Below, in pieces: positions 48,003-60,320 of a stretch of 64,000 nt of DNA. The translations under genes and the position numbers were made by a program. Source of the stretch: Macrobrachium rosenbergii (lineage: Eukaryota; Arthropoda; Malacostraca; Decapoda; Palaemonidae); contig NC_089755.1 of NCBI RefSeq assembly GCF_040412425.1, forward strand, positions 53,343,298 to 53,407,297, in the 5' to 3' direction. The notes under the pieces were generated by a model. That model saw nothing but the letters and a program-made list of their open reading frames with translations, ran no database searches and had not been told where the DNA came from. Each line of letters opens with the position of its first letter. Within the stretch, counting starts at the first letter, position 1.

Positions 48003-51000
48003 CTGTTTTAAGTACCACTGATAACCCTAATAGCTGAATTATCATCTTAATGTATTTTAATATTTAATATGCATTAACTTCAAATTTAACTTTCTAGTTG
48101 TAAGTGTTCATGTTTTAACACAAATTTTGTATTACGTGTTATGTTTTATGTTTTTATTGTATTAATTGCGTTATGTCTTATTTGTTTTTATTACCTCTTT
48201 TAGATGCCTCTCGGTCGAAAGGTGTACATTATCTACTCATTAAATTATAGTCCAGCACATCACGTAGTTCTTGTTTTACCCAATTCGTTCTTAAATACAA
48301 AAGCTGTTTGTCTTTAGATCAAATGATTTCGTTCCACTTGTGAAATGGAAACATTTCTAGTCTCAAGAATAATCATAGCAGATTGCAAACAGCGGTGTCC
48401 ATAGATTCTACTCTATACACCTTGTCCCACACGTGAATTTGCTTGTAGTGTAGACTTTCTGGAACATGAGGAACGCTAACCTGCGATGTAGAAAAAATCA
48501 ATTTCACTATTCCACTGTTTTAAAAAAAACAGCGAATGCTTATGAATTGCCTGAATAAAATAGTTGTATATAAAGTTCTTTGCCACAAGTGAGTTACGAG
48601 TGCCACCACCCATGCTAATGCTGATGAAACCACTCGACAGTTAACAGCGGTGGGATCACTCGAAGTGTTGTTAACAACGGAATCACTCCTCTGTTATTAA
48701 CTGTGAAATCGCTTGTGTGTTCTTAACGGGTGGAATCACTCGACTATTAATCAGTGGAATCACCCAACTGCCATACATTGATGTAGAGTAAATGACATAT
48801 AGGCCTTCCCAGAAGTGAAAAATGAGATATAGATCATTGCCTCATCATTCAATTCTTTCCCGTTGGACGTTTCTGGTGACTGGGACGATTCCTAAGCATA
48901 GGTTTTAGGTCATAGTATACGCGCTGTCATATAAATAACTATTATTTGTTACCTGTTATCTTTAGGCTCCATTGTCCGACCCTACTCGCCTGAGGGTAAC
49001 CGTAAACACGGACTTGGTCTAGACCAATATACCTTGGTCTAGACTATCTAGAGACCTTGGTGTAGTCTAGCTCGTGCGGCGAAACAACACTCCGTTTCTA
49101 GGTTTTCGGAGCAGTCAAATACTATTTATCTCATTGTATATTACCTAAATTATATTTTCTTACATTTATCATTGCATTTCTCTGAAAAAAATGCATGGTG
49201 AGAGCCAGTCTGGTCCATCTCAAATAGTATAAAATGCGTATAAACAATGAAAATTAGACAATTATTGGTGCTACTATAGTATAACTACCGAGCTATTCGC
49301 GACCTACCAAAAATTAGGATGCTGTCTGCCAAGCAACCCAATTAAGGCTTATGGCAATTACGTCCTCAAACTATATATAAAACTATTTGATCGCCCAGGG
49401 GCTAGTACTAAACACGGCGAAGCAATGACTCGCCCACATTGTTTCGCCGTGTTTAGTACCAGCTCCTGAGGGGTCAAATGTAGAAAATGGATGGTAGATA
49501 TCATACTACAGTAGTACCCAATTATTCTATGCAGGCATCTGCAGCCATCTTCGCTGATAGTTCGTGTACCTTACACTAAACCTTTTGGATGAGTCTACAA
49601 CCTATACAATTTTTCGATATCACTCGACCAACTGTATTAGATGTGACTACAGCAGGTTATTAATACGAACTAAAGAAAAAAATAGTTTCTTTTTTATGCT
49701 CTATCTTCATTTTATTTGTTGATGTATAACTCTTCCTTGAATTAAGTTGACATATTTCGTTTTACAATGTCATTTTCTTAGTTATGGAATACTTTTTTAT
49801 AGACTGGTTTAATTTGTTTCTGTTCTATAAATACATCACGTTTTGTGTGAAGCTATAGTAAACAGGTGTGTTGCAGCCAGGTGTTGTGGTCAGGAAAACT
49901 TGAACAGTTGCCCGTAGCATAGTTTTGGTATAAGTCATCCTATTTAGTGAAAAGACTCGAATTTTGGCCTCGTATTATTCAAATAGTCGTAAGTCTGTTA
50001 TAGTATTGCAAGTTTGCATGCAGAGGGAAGTTAAACGAAGGTTTGTCTATCCGTCGCTAGTTACCTGGGACTTGCTTGTAATCACAACGAGGGAGAACCG
50101 CCATGAACTCTATACGTAATTTTTACAGATTAAGCAACTGATACAGTAAGAACCTTAGAGATTAGTTTAATTCCTGCAAAATCCTCGACGCAGCATTTAT
50201 TATGATAAAATTGCAATAGAATCGTCCATTTAAACAAGAGACTTGGCGAATGCTGCACATCCGCTTAGCGCTTTTAGAAACAAAGGGATGTGGTCGGGAG
50301 TGAAGACTTGGCGTCTCACCGTCCTCACTTCAATAATTATCGCCGATGTTTGAGATGTTTTATCTATTTAACTCCTTATTAGGTACTCATGTTATGAATA
50401 GTTCAAAATATCGCAGTTAAAGTGTACTGCCCGACTTATTATGTGAGTCCAATACCAATAGAGCAAAGAAAATCAACATTAAAGCTTGTTAGAAGTAATT
50501 ACGGAAAAGTCAATTAAATTTAGCGCCTTCACAATGTATTTGCATTTCAGAACAACATGTGGTATTTTGTGCATAAAATTACGATTCGAATATAAATTTT
50601 GGCATGATAAATGTGAACATTCATAATAAATAGAAGACTTCATTTTAATAACGGGTAATTTTATAAAACAGAATTTTGTTAGTAAATGCAATTGTTTACA
50701 AGTGTCAGTGAAGGTTGGTGTCGGACGATGGGATTACAATAAAAGCCTTTGCTACCAGTCATGTCAAGTAAGGTTTTAATTTGATTGTTTGCTAAATATC
50801 TGAACAATTTAACGCCAGTTAGTGTCGCGTATAATTTCTGTTTGTTCGTGTAGAATTTACCAACTTAAAAACAAGGGTAACAATGAACATTCAGAACCCA
50901 AGGTCTCTCTTGGCGTAAATTTTAACCAAATGATTTTTTTGTCTTGTATAATTATTTATTTGTCTTGTATAATTTTAATATGTTCGTTTAGAATTTACAA

Positions 51001-54000
51001 GTTAAAGACGAGACAAACAATGGACATTTGGAACCCAGGGGCCTCTTGTCGTCAATTGTAACCAAATGAGTTTTTTGTCGATGGAAGAATAGGCCTAAAA
51101 GGGTTTCGATTCCTCACTGTCTTCTAGGCCTACCCCTTTTAAGGTAAATGGTACCCAAAATGGAATGCATACTACTATAACGAAAACTAGGTGGCATTCC
51201 TTTTAATAATGTTTTATGTAATGAAGCTACTTTTGTCTTTCTTTTCGTCTCGAAGTAGGCCTAAAATGTGAAGATCATGTCGTATTTAGGCCTATTATCC
51301 TACCATAACGGGAATAGTACATTACCTTTAAAGGTACACCATAATTTGCAGTGGACTTTTAAGGTTAGGCTTGTTACCAGATTTCAATATGGGCCTATTT
51401 TGAAGTAATGTAAAAATAAAATTCAAGTTCTTTGTGAAGAAAGTAATGTAGCCTGTGTTATGCCAAACTAGGCCTATCCTGAGTGTTTTTGTTTTTTGTG
51501 ATTGCCTGTTTGTAGGTTATTAGGCTAACCTGTGCCAGGCTGTGTTTAACTTCATAGGCCCAAGGAGCTTGGGTTTCAAGGCCTCGCATTGTAAAAGCTA
51601 AGCGATGCCAGACCTAGGCTTTTATTTACAGGGAATTAGTCTATAGGCCTATATTGAGCGTGCCTATTTTGACCAGGACTCAAACCTACACCGCTTTAAT
51701 GTAGAGATGTAGTATGTGTTAACGTATTCATATATATAGATAAACTGAGTCAGTTGACTTAATTAAATATATGAATATTACTCTTAACTAAAGGTAAAAC
51801 TGAAGAATACTACTATGGCCTGGTTTCACCAGTCGCCGACAGGAATGTCAACCGTCCTTTGTTTGTTTTGTGTCTTTTGTTTGTGTGTATGATATTTACC
51901 CGTTTTTCTTCATGTTTTTATGTTTTGTATTCTCTCTAAGATGTTCTTAGTTTTAATTTAATTTCACTATGTAGACATGAGTACTAAACACTTAATACTT
52001 TCTTTATTCCCTTCCCAAAACGTTCTGTAGCTCTCTGTCAAATTCATCTTAAATTTCTTTTTTGAGAGTTTATTCTTTTGAGAGGTTGGAGTTAAAACCA
52101 GAAATATACAGGAAATTAATATGTAGAAGTTTACAGTAGTCTTGAAGCATTGTAGCATCCAACACGGTTACGGTGAAATTGATTATATGTTGTGATAGCA
52201 AGTTAGTTAATGTTGAAATTATTTTATATATGTAATGGAAAAAATTGTAGGCTGCTTGTAACTTATTTGGAAACAAAAGTACTGAAGAAGATTTTAAATT
52301 GTAAATTAGCAGGAAAACATGCAGGCTTATGATTTTACCCATACTAAAGTGCTCTGTTTTCACTTTGTCATAAATAATGTAAGAGGTATATATTTGTAGG
52401 TCATAAGAGTTATTCTAAGGTATTTGTTAATGCCCAGTCCATTGTGTAATTTTCATATTTGAAGTGTAATTTGAATGAGATTAGTTTGTTCAAGTGACAA
52501 AGTTGGCATCTCATCACCTATGGAAGGCTTACAATGTATAACTGTTTCCTTGAATCTTGAAGGCAAGTAGGTTTACCTTTAATTTTCTTAAATAAGACAA
52601 TACAGTAGTTTATGGCTTTTGGGTCTAGTGCAGTATAAAGAAAACAAAGGTGAATAAAGCTTTTCCTCATTTGCCATGCGTAATATGAACTGACTTGACA
52701 TATCAGGATATACAGATATGTGAAGGCTGACTCTTCATATTATGTGTAATAGCCTATTTAGGTGTATTTACTTTCACCCCAAAATGGTAGCTGTTAGTAG
52801 GCCATATGTTTTTGATATATTTAAGTTGAGACTTTCCTGTATTTTCTACCATCAAATGTAAACAAAGTAGATAGATGTGAAGTCCAGTCTGCTTGGTTTG
52901 CCTTACAGATACCCTTAGTTTCTGGGGCTTTTCTTAAAATACGATCATTCCTGTTAATCCTATTCTTGTGAGTACTGCTCATGTCGGTAGTATATTGGAA
53001 CCACAATCCAAAAAAGCAGAATTGGAATCTCAATCTAAGGAGCTTAGTAATGGAATGCTTAACAGGAGAGACAGGTGTTTTGCAATTCTATTCCTTCCTT
53101 CATTTTTGTTTGTGATAAGTTTTCATGGAAAAGTGACCATTTTAAGAATTTTTGATGGTATTATATATAACATCCATTGTTTTGTTTCCTGTAAATTATT
53201 TTGATCGCACAAATAGTGTAAGTGGATCACTGAGGCATTTAAATTGCCTTGCATAACAGGTCTAAGTACTGTTGGCATTTTGTGCATATTTCATATTTGT
53301 CAGGAGTATCTAGCACATCTGTACTTTTATTTTATACAAAATTATTTATGTTCTTGCTCCAAAAACAATTTAAAGTGTTTTTCTAAGGATTGAAATTGCC
53401 AGAATGTAATATTTGATAGCTGACACAATATCATTAGTAAAAATATATATGTGAATGAAATGTGATGATGTATTTCTGTGGGTTTCCATCAGTTATTGGG
53501 TAGTATTATTTTAAGGTGTCTGTGGTCATTGTTTATGTGACTTTAGAGAATGCTCCTTAGTCTTAGTGAACTAAGAAATCAAAGTGAAGTCTTTCATATG
53601 ACTTGTTCCTTGCTTTCTTTTTTCTTCTTGTGATTGGTATAGAACACAGAAATAATGAAGATGATAAGTACAAGGGCTGAAAGAACATTAGATGTAGAAA
53701 GAATTGGTAAGGTTGAGTCTTTCAAATAGTGTACAGTACTGTTGAATGATGTTATCCAGTATGGGTTCTCTTGAGCTGGAATTTAATGAAAGATTGAAAA
53801 AGGTAAATTAAGCAACTGGAAGCTGATTAAGATTTGAAAATCAATTAGACTGAAATTGCAAATGAAAGTAAGGTTATACATTAGCCTAATACGGTCTGTA
53901 TTATTAAATGAACATGAATCATGGCATGACAGATACTGTATATGAAACATTTTGTTAATTTGAGAACAAAACTTCTAGAATAATATTAGGAGTCAGATGG

Positions 54001-54320
54001 CACGATAGTTAGAAATGCACTCAATTGTAGCTTTGATTTCTATGATAAATAGCAAAGACCCCCAGCTTATCCTTAATGGAAACCATTTATCTCATATTCT
54101 TCTGATATACCTGCCACTATCTTTGCTTTAGGTCTTGTTTTCTAACATCACTTGCTCACAGAACCCTCTTTCCTTCGTAATGCATATCTAAAAGACACTT
54201 AGTTAGGTTAATGAAAAACTATATAGGGCAGTATGGTATTTAATGTAAACTAGATTAACGTACATATACAGTATGTCACAAATTAGCTATTGTAATTTTC
54301 TCTCCCATTTTGAAATAGTA
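48003..54320. other. Gene-free interval between the RING-cyclophilin and receptor genes
   Basis: After the 3' UTR I see no gene. It holds an inverted repeat at 49386-49478, a diverged ~125-139 bp tandem duplication at about 50829-51080 (both copies contain GTTCGT..AGAATTTAC and AACCAAATGA) and a cluster of TAGGCCTA-type words at 51090-51660. Open frames of 60-97 codons have no domains. An unrecognised exon of a long-intron gene cannot be excluded. Confidence 0.5.
49386..49478. repeat. ~42-bp-arm inverted repeat
   Basis: The left arm contains CTAGTACTAAACACGGCGAA and the right arm its near-exact complement (TTCGCCGTGTTTAGTACCAG), with a ~9-bp loop and outer arms TTTGATC../..GGTCAAA. Confidence 0.88.
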
Positions 54321-54381
54321 CAAGTTTTCTCTTGATCTTATTTATTTTTGGGTAAGTCAGCAAATTCATTTTCCAGTTTAT

Positions 54382-57300
54382 TTAATGGCGCAAATTAACC
54401 ATAGGAATAGACTTAATATTTGGTCTAGGAGACGGATTGGTGGCCATCCCCCCATGTCGAGTAGAATTGCGAGGCTCTGTTCTTTCATCATAGGAGGTTG
54501 TTTCGGAATGTGCATTGCCAATGGGCAAGACGGTAGTTTTGCAGCATCTTGAAGGCAGGCAGAGACTGGCTTGCATGCTAACCTGAAACTGTCAAAACTC
54601 GTACACTGTATGTTGTTTGAATTTTAAATTTGAAGTAGTGAACATTAATGGCAAAAATTGTTCTGTAATAAAGTACTATAATAAATTGGTTGGCTTATTT
54701 TTATTTAAGGTTCTAAAAATATTTGTAAAGTATTTAACAGTTGTACACTGTAGATGGTGTTTTAGGTAGAAATGGTTAATGAAAAAATAAATGTCATGGA
54801 TTCTTTATATGAAAGTATGAAGTAGTACTGTACATTTTTTTATCGGTACATTAATTGATTAGATTGCATGTAGATTTGGAATATCAGAAATTCAGTGAAG
54901 GAATTTCAGGCAAATTTTGTAGTCCAAAAGATTAAAAGATAAGTGTCAGCTGTTATAAAAGTTTGTCATTTTGTTTGGTTAGATGTACAGTACTGTGTTT
55001 ATTGTTTTTAAAGTTTCTAAATTCTTGTGATTTGGCATCTTGATATTATGAGATATTGAACTACACTTGTATGCCCAGTACTCTTTCATGAAAGTACCAA
55101 AACATTTTGTGAAATGTTAGTCATTGTGAAATGTTAGTCACAAGCTTTATGAAACAGATTATGAAGAAATTATGTTTGATACTTTGTGGAAGTACTGTTT
55201 TATTACAAGAATTTTTAAGATGCAAAATTGTAGTTATTCTCAAACATTACCTCTTCGTTGTCAAATATATAAAATACAGCTCGAATGATGTTGTACATTT
55301 GGGCCAAAATGAATAATAATGATGGCACTATTATTGGTAGTGCAGGTGTTCTTTCCCATGCATAAAGTAACCTCTCGAATAGAAATGGTGTCCAGCATAT
55401 GAAGTTTACTGTTAGGATTATGAAAGCCTGAAAAATAAATAATGTTTAATACTAGGATTGTGAAAGTCTGAAAGGTTGAATATATAATGTGAAATAATAA
55501 ATAAAGTTTACCGTTAAGATTATTAAAACTTCAGTAAGCAAACAAGGTGTACTGTAATGTTTCCATTGCTATGTTCACAAGCCTCCTTATTCTGCTTGTG
55601 ACTTCTTATTCTGCTTGTGACTTGAGGTCATGATTTAGTTGAAGTTGGACCGCATAACTCTCAGCCTGCATGACTTGACTTTAAGAGCACCAGGAGATGA
55701 TGAAGTTCTTTAGAAATAAAGACAAGAAAATTAAATAATATTGTTTACAAAATAAACTAAAAGATAATAAACAAATCTGAACACTAAACAGTCCATTCCA
55801 GCTCATGTCTTCTAACACTCAACTCACTCGCAAGGCAGGGAATGTGTGTATACAGTGCTTTACAATGTACAGTGTATAGGTATTATACTGTTTTAACTAA
55901 ATTTATGAGATGACTAAGTCTATTGTTAATTTTTCCATACTGTTTCATCATCAGGGAGAATCTGTGTTGTATTCTGGTACTGTTTGTTGTGTTTCAGAAT
56001 ATTGAAGTTGACAATACTGTTTTGGCCCAGCCATGTTGGTATCTTGAACTTCTGAACCTTCAAACAGGGTTTCCATAAGAAGTTCCAAGGTGTCCATATC
56101 ATTATCATCACAGCATTTGGAGGTGATCCTCTGATCATTTTGACAGAGGCTTCTCTAAAATGCTTACAGGAAGGTCTTTAGGACCTACAGAGGGATGATA
56201 GTAGCCTTATGCTAGGCTAATTGTGCCATCTTTTGCTCGAAGAACCCATTAAATAAACATCCCTCCATGGTCTTTCTCTTTGTGAAATTAGGATTGAGAG
56301 TTCAAAATACGCAAAAACAGCTTACCATCATATGTAAATTTACACCGACTGGTCAAATAAAATTATCATGACGTGGTAGCATGGTTTTATGTTTCATTCG
56401 AAAGTCTGTTAGGAAATATTAATGATCTTGGCTATGTACTGAGCAAATTCTAAAATACTGTACAGGGTATTACCTTTCTTGTTAACTGTTGAATTGTGGA
56501 CTTCATGGAATGCCGCAAATTCAGGTGGTTTAAGCTTATGCATCTCAGATTGTCAAAGCCTATGCTTGCGTTCAAGAAGCCACTGATCAGTAATGGCAGT
56601 CCATGCACACAAATGAAGATGATCATTATAAATGGTGGGAAAAAACCAACCTGGAATAAATAACAACTTGAAGGATAGATAATGTATTATAAGTTATAGC
56701 ACTTTAAAGTTAATGGTTGTAGCCAGCCAGGTATAGTGACTTTTTAACTGAAATTGGCTTTCATTTTTTTTTTTTTTTTTTTTTTTGAGATATGTAGAAT
56801 TTATATTTTTATTTACCTGAGGCCTACAAGCAGAGGTTATCTGTACTGCATTTAACGAACCATCTGTTTGTGTTTGACCGTGATTTAAAGGTGTAGAAGA
56901 TTCATAGTCGTTGGTATTTGGGTTCTCAGTTGTGCTGTCTACTTCAGTTGTTTGTGATGAACTGGTAGTAGTATCCAAGTTGTTTTCAAGCTTTATTGTT
57001 ATTAGAGTTTCTGTGAATGTTTCTTGATTTGTTGCAGTGATATCACTCTCTGTTGGTAATGTTTCAGGAACATTGGTTGTTTCTTCCTGAGTTAAAAAAA
57101 CATCCGGAGGAGTTGAGGTTACCTCATAACTCTCAGGATTTGGGACCTCTGTCCGTATTACCAGCAGCCCTGCAAGTGACTGTTTATCTGTATTGGCGTT
57201 ATTCCGAATGTTCGGGAAGTTTGTGTTGCTTTCCTTTTCTGTCTGTTGGGTAGTTGCCAACATGTGAGTGCTTATAGTGGAATGCTTAGTTGAGTCAGAT

Positions 57301-58401
57301 TGATCTTTATCTAATCCAGCATTAACTTGGGGTGGGTGCCTGATGAACTGCTAGGAAAGTCCAGATGCTGTTTCTTAATAGTATTCGGAGAGAAGGTTTC
57401 AGAATGATTTTGCTTTTTATGATTGCTCACTGAATTTTGTTGCAGTCTGTCAATAGTTAGTCCATGTGAGGGCTTGAATAAACCAGAAATGTTTCCCTTT
57501 TTAAGAATGGTGTTGCTGTCTAATGGATTTGAAGATTCTTCAAGGATTGTAGGGGATTTGTTAGTAGTTTCTTTGCTATTTTGGGAATTTACCATTAGGT
57601 TTGTCCCAAAGACCTTTTGGAAATCAGAATTGTGAATTCCTAAGGCAGCGTGAAGGTTCTGTATTTGTCGTTGATTTTCTTCTACACTTTGAGGGTTCCC
57701 GTGAAATTTTTGAGAGTCTCATGTGAAATATTGCCTCCAATGATGCCATACACAAGACCTATAATGGCATTTTCTCGAAAATCACTAGACCAGTCGTTCT
57801 TACTGTTGTGAGCCCACAGATCTTCGAGCAGACCACGATTGAGACGAATTAGTTTGTTTGTTTTCCAGTAAAATGTATTTTCACCCAGATATCTTCCATC
57901 TTTTTCTGTATTACCCCAAAGGATTATGATAGATGCTGCTGTGGTGAACCAGTAGGTGGCTGTCCAGAGAATACAGAAGACCTTTTGGCATGATGTTGAC
58001 TTGAAGGCGTCATTTTTGGCTGTTAGATAATGATCAATAGCTACGCCCAAAATTGAAAAATTGCTTGTAATTATTGAAAAAAGTATCAGGAAGTATATCA
58101 TGAAATACCTGGAGCACGAATAGGTATATTCGGTATTTCCAAAGTAAAAAAAGCCATCACAAAACAGCAGGAGGCTTCCTATGGCACCAGATATTGTATC
58201 AGATATTTTATAGATAACTGGTGTATCAAGAGGTCTCTTGACTCGTTTAATGGTAAATATTGTAGCTGCTACATTTAATAGCAGGCCTAGTCCTCCTATT
58301 AAAATGTGTATTGATGCACATAAAGGAAGACTTCCCATGATAGACTGTTTTATGTTTAGGTATGTTTTGCTTTTAAACAAAAACAAACATGTTATAGACA
58401 C
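54382..58401 (-). CDS. Seven-transmembrane receptor (rhodopsin-family-like GPCR), four exons found, two apparent frameshifts
   Basis: Exons on the minus strand are 58401-56817, 56650-56474 (177 nt), 55427-55251 (177 nt) and 54582-54382, all phase 0 with GT/AG ends. The first holds TM1 (LLLNVAATIFTI, Asn1.50-like), TM2, TM3 (Cys before it, AIDHY after it in place of DRY) and TM4. A very long Ser/Thr/Asn-rich loop ends ITSACRPQ. The second exon gives TM5 (FFPPFIMIIFICVHGLPLLI). The third gives TM6 with CWTP and TM7 with YNIIRAVFY. The last gives a cytoplasmic tail with CC, a likely palmitoylation site. Within exon one the frame shifts by one base near 57690-57715 and again near 57310-57345. With two extra bases its length becomes divisible by three. 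The exon starts at an acceptor (CCTCACAG), so an upstream exon is expected. A poly(A) signal (minus) is at 54346-54341. Ligand unknown. Confidence 0.75.
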
Positions 58402-58409
58402 CTGTGAGG

Positions 58410-60023
58410 AAATAGTATTACAAGTACATGTATTTGCTTTATTTCTGTAAACTTATCTGGAGAGAGTTTATTGTACACTGAAATATGTTGCAGTATTTAC
58501 TGGAATCTTTTTTTCATGATGTTTATTTGCATAATCTTCATAAGCTTGTTGCTTAACTCCCTCACAGATACCAGCTGTGAAGTAGGCTGCAAGAATTAAT
58601 ATAAGAATTTTTAAAAAATTCTGTGGCTCGATGCTTCAATATTTTTCTTATCTTGAGAAGTTCATAATGCTCAGTCTAGGTTCATAACTCCATGTTCATG
58701 ACTGCTAAACCTTATTCACAGTGAGTCCATTGGCATCCAAGATTGCTGTGTGGAGCATGGTACTCTTAGTTGGAACTGTATCTTGAGTGTTCAACACTTC
58801 ACTGATCCACTGCAGTATTATAAGGACGTCCTTATCCATAAACTAAATGTTTTGTACTGACACACTTGATGCAGTCTGAAAGTTTTACTGCATATGATAA
58901 TTACCCACATGAGCTAGCATTTCATAATCCTTCCCTCTGTGCAATAGGGGTAAGATCAATGACTGATTTCGGTGGCTATGTGTAATCTCTTTACTATAAA
59001 TTGGAACTGTTTCTAATAACATTATGACGTGGGTTGAAATATGATTTTTCTTTTTCATTAATAAAACACTGATTTCTTTTTGTGTTGATGAAGCATTGAC
59101 TTGTGCCAAGTCATTAGACCAAACATTCTTAAATCAGATTAAATAAAACACTGACTGTTAATAATAGCAGAGGACTGCCACACCCTTTTTTTTTTTTAAT
59201 ATCATTACATTGTGTGTCATTCAGTGTTTTCCCTCTATTTCCATATTAGTCATCATTATTACAGTATGTAATTAGAGTATCGTGATATGAATTCTGATGT
59301 AACTCCTGTTAATTATAATTTTAATGAATATTGTTAACAGAGGGTGCCAAATTGATGCATTGAATTTTCCAATAAAAAGTGACTAGTGTAATATAAAAGT
59401 AAAGTCTAGTATTACTTCATTTGTGAATGATAAGGCATTTGTTCTAATAATTTTTTGTTAATGTCACTGTATTATCTCTGGAAAACATAATTTCTTTCGT
59501 GATGTATTTGAAAGGTTTATTCCTAGCATTTTGTTTATATGATTTTGAGATGTCAAGTATGATTTTTCAAAGTTTTCAGGCTGTATTTTATTTCTGTACA
59601 GTACTGTATTAGTTTTCATTAATTTTTCAAAAGTTGCAGTATGGTTATCATAAATATTTTTTTGACTGGGACCATTAAGTCACCTTTTTAGAATTTTATA
59701 GGGCTCACCTGAAGAGTTTGCTCTTGAGGTGAAATTTGGAGCTTGATGAAGTTGAATTGGTTAGTAAATATGTTGAAACCAAAAGGAACAGAAATTGTAA
59801 ACATACTCCAATTGATATCACCTGTAGTTGGTGTATCTTTCAAGAACCTCCTGCATTGCCTACACATTATTGTCTCATGAATGGGTAGTTTTAATACTGT
59901 ACCAGTAATTATCAGGTCAGAATTTTCATGAAGTTACAATATGATGTCATGAAGTTGAGAATTTGTCCTTGTGTCCTTATTACAAGCTGTCTCTTAAAAG
60001 ACTGTTACCTGCAGTGCTATTTA
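58410..60023. other. Gene-free stretch upstream of the receptor gene
   Basis: A/T-rich unique sequence. The 5' exon of the receptor should lie at higher coordinates on the minus strand, but I could not identify it. No repeats of note. Confidence 0.4.
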
Positions 60024-60318
60024 CAGGCAGTCCCCCATTTACCAGTGGCATCGGTTAATGGCATTTCGGTGTTACGGGGCTTGGCTAGCGACATGGTTAA
60101 CCAGATTTTTGGCACCAGTTAGTGGTTTATCGGTGACGGTAAGCAGTTTAATGGCACTGATAACCGGTCAACGGCGCTGTTCAGCAGTTTATCAGCATTT
60201 ACAGCATTGTAAACACCATTTATTACCATAATTATTGTGATGTCCTGGTTAACGATGATTTTTGGTTATCATCGCTCGGCCAGGAACGGAATCCTCGCCG
60301 TTAACCGGGGACTGCCTG
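60024..60318. mobile_element. Small pogo/Tigger-like MITE with TA target duplication
   Basis: The left end CAGGCAGTCCCC (60024) and right end GGGGACTGCCTG (to 60318) are inverted repeats, flanked by TA on both sides (60022-60023, 60319-60320). The 295-bp interior has many GGTTAAC/GGCACTG words and no coding capacity. CAG-starting termini with TA duplication are typical of pogo/Tigger elements (established); assignment here is by that pattern only. Confidence 0.75.
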
Positions 60319-60320
60319 TA

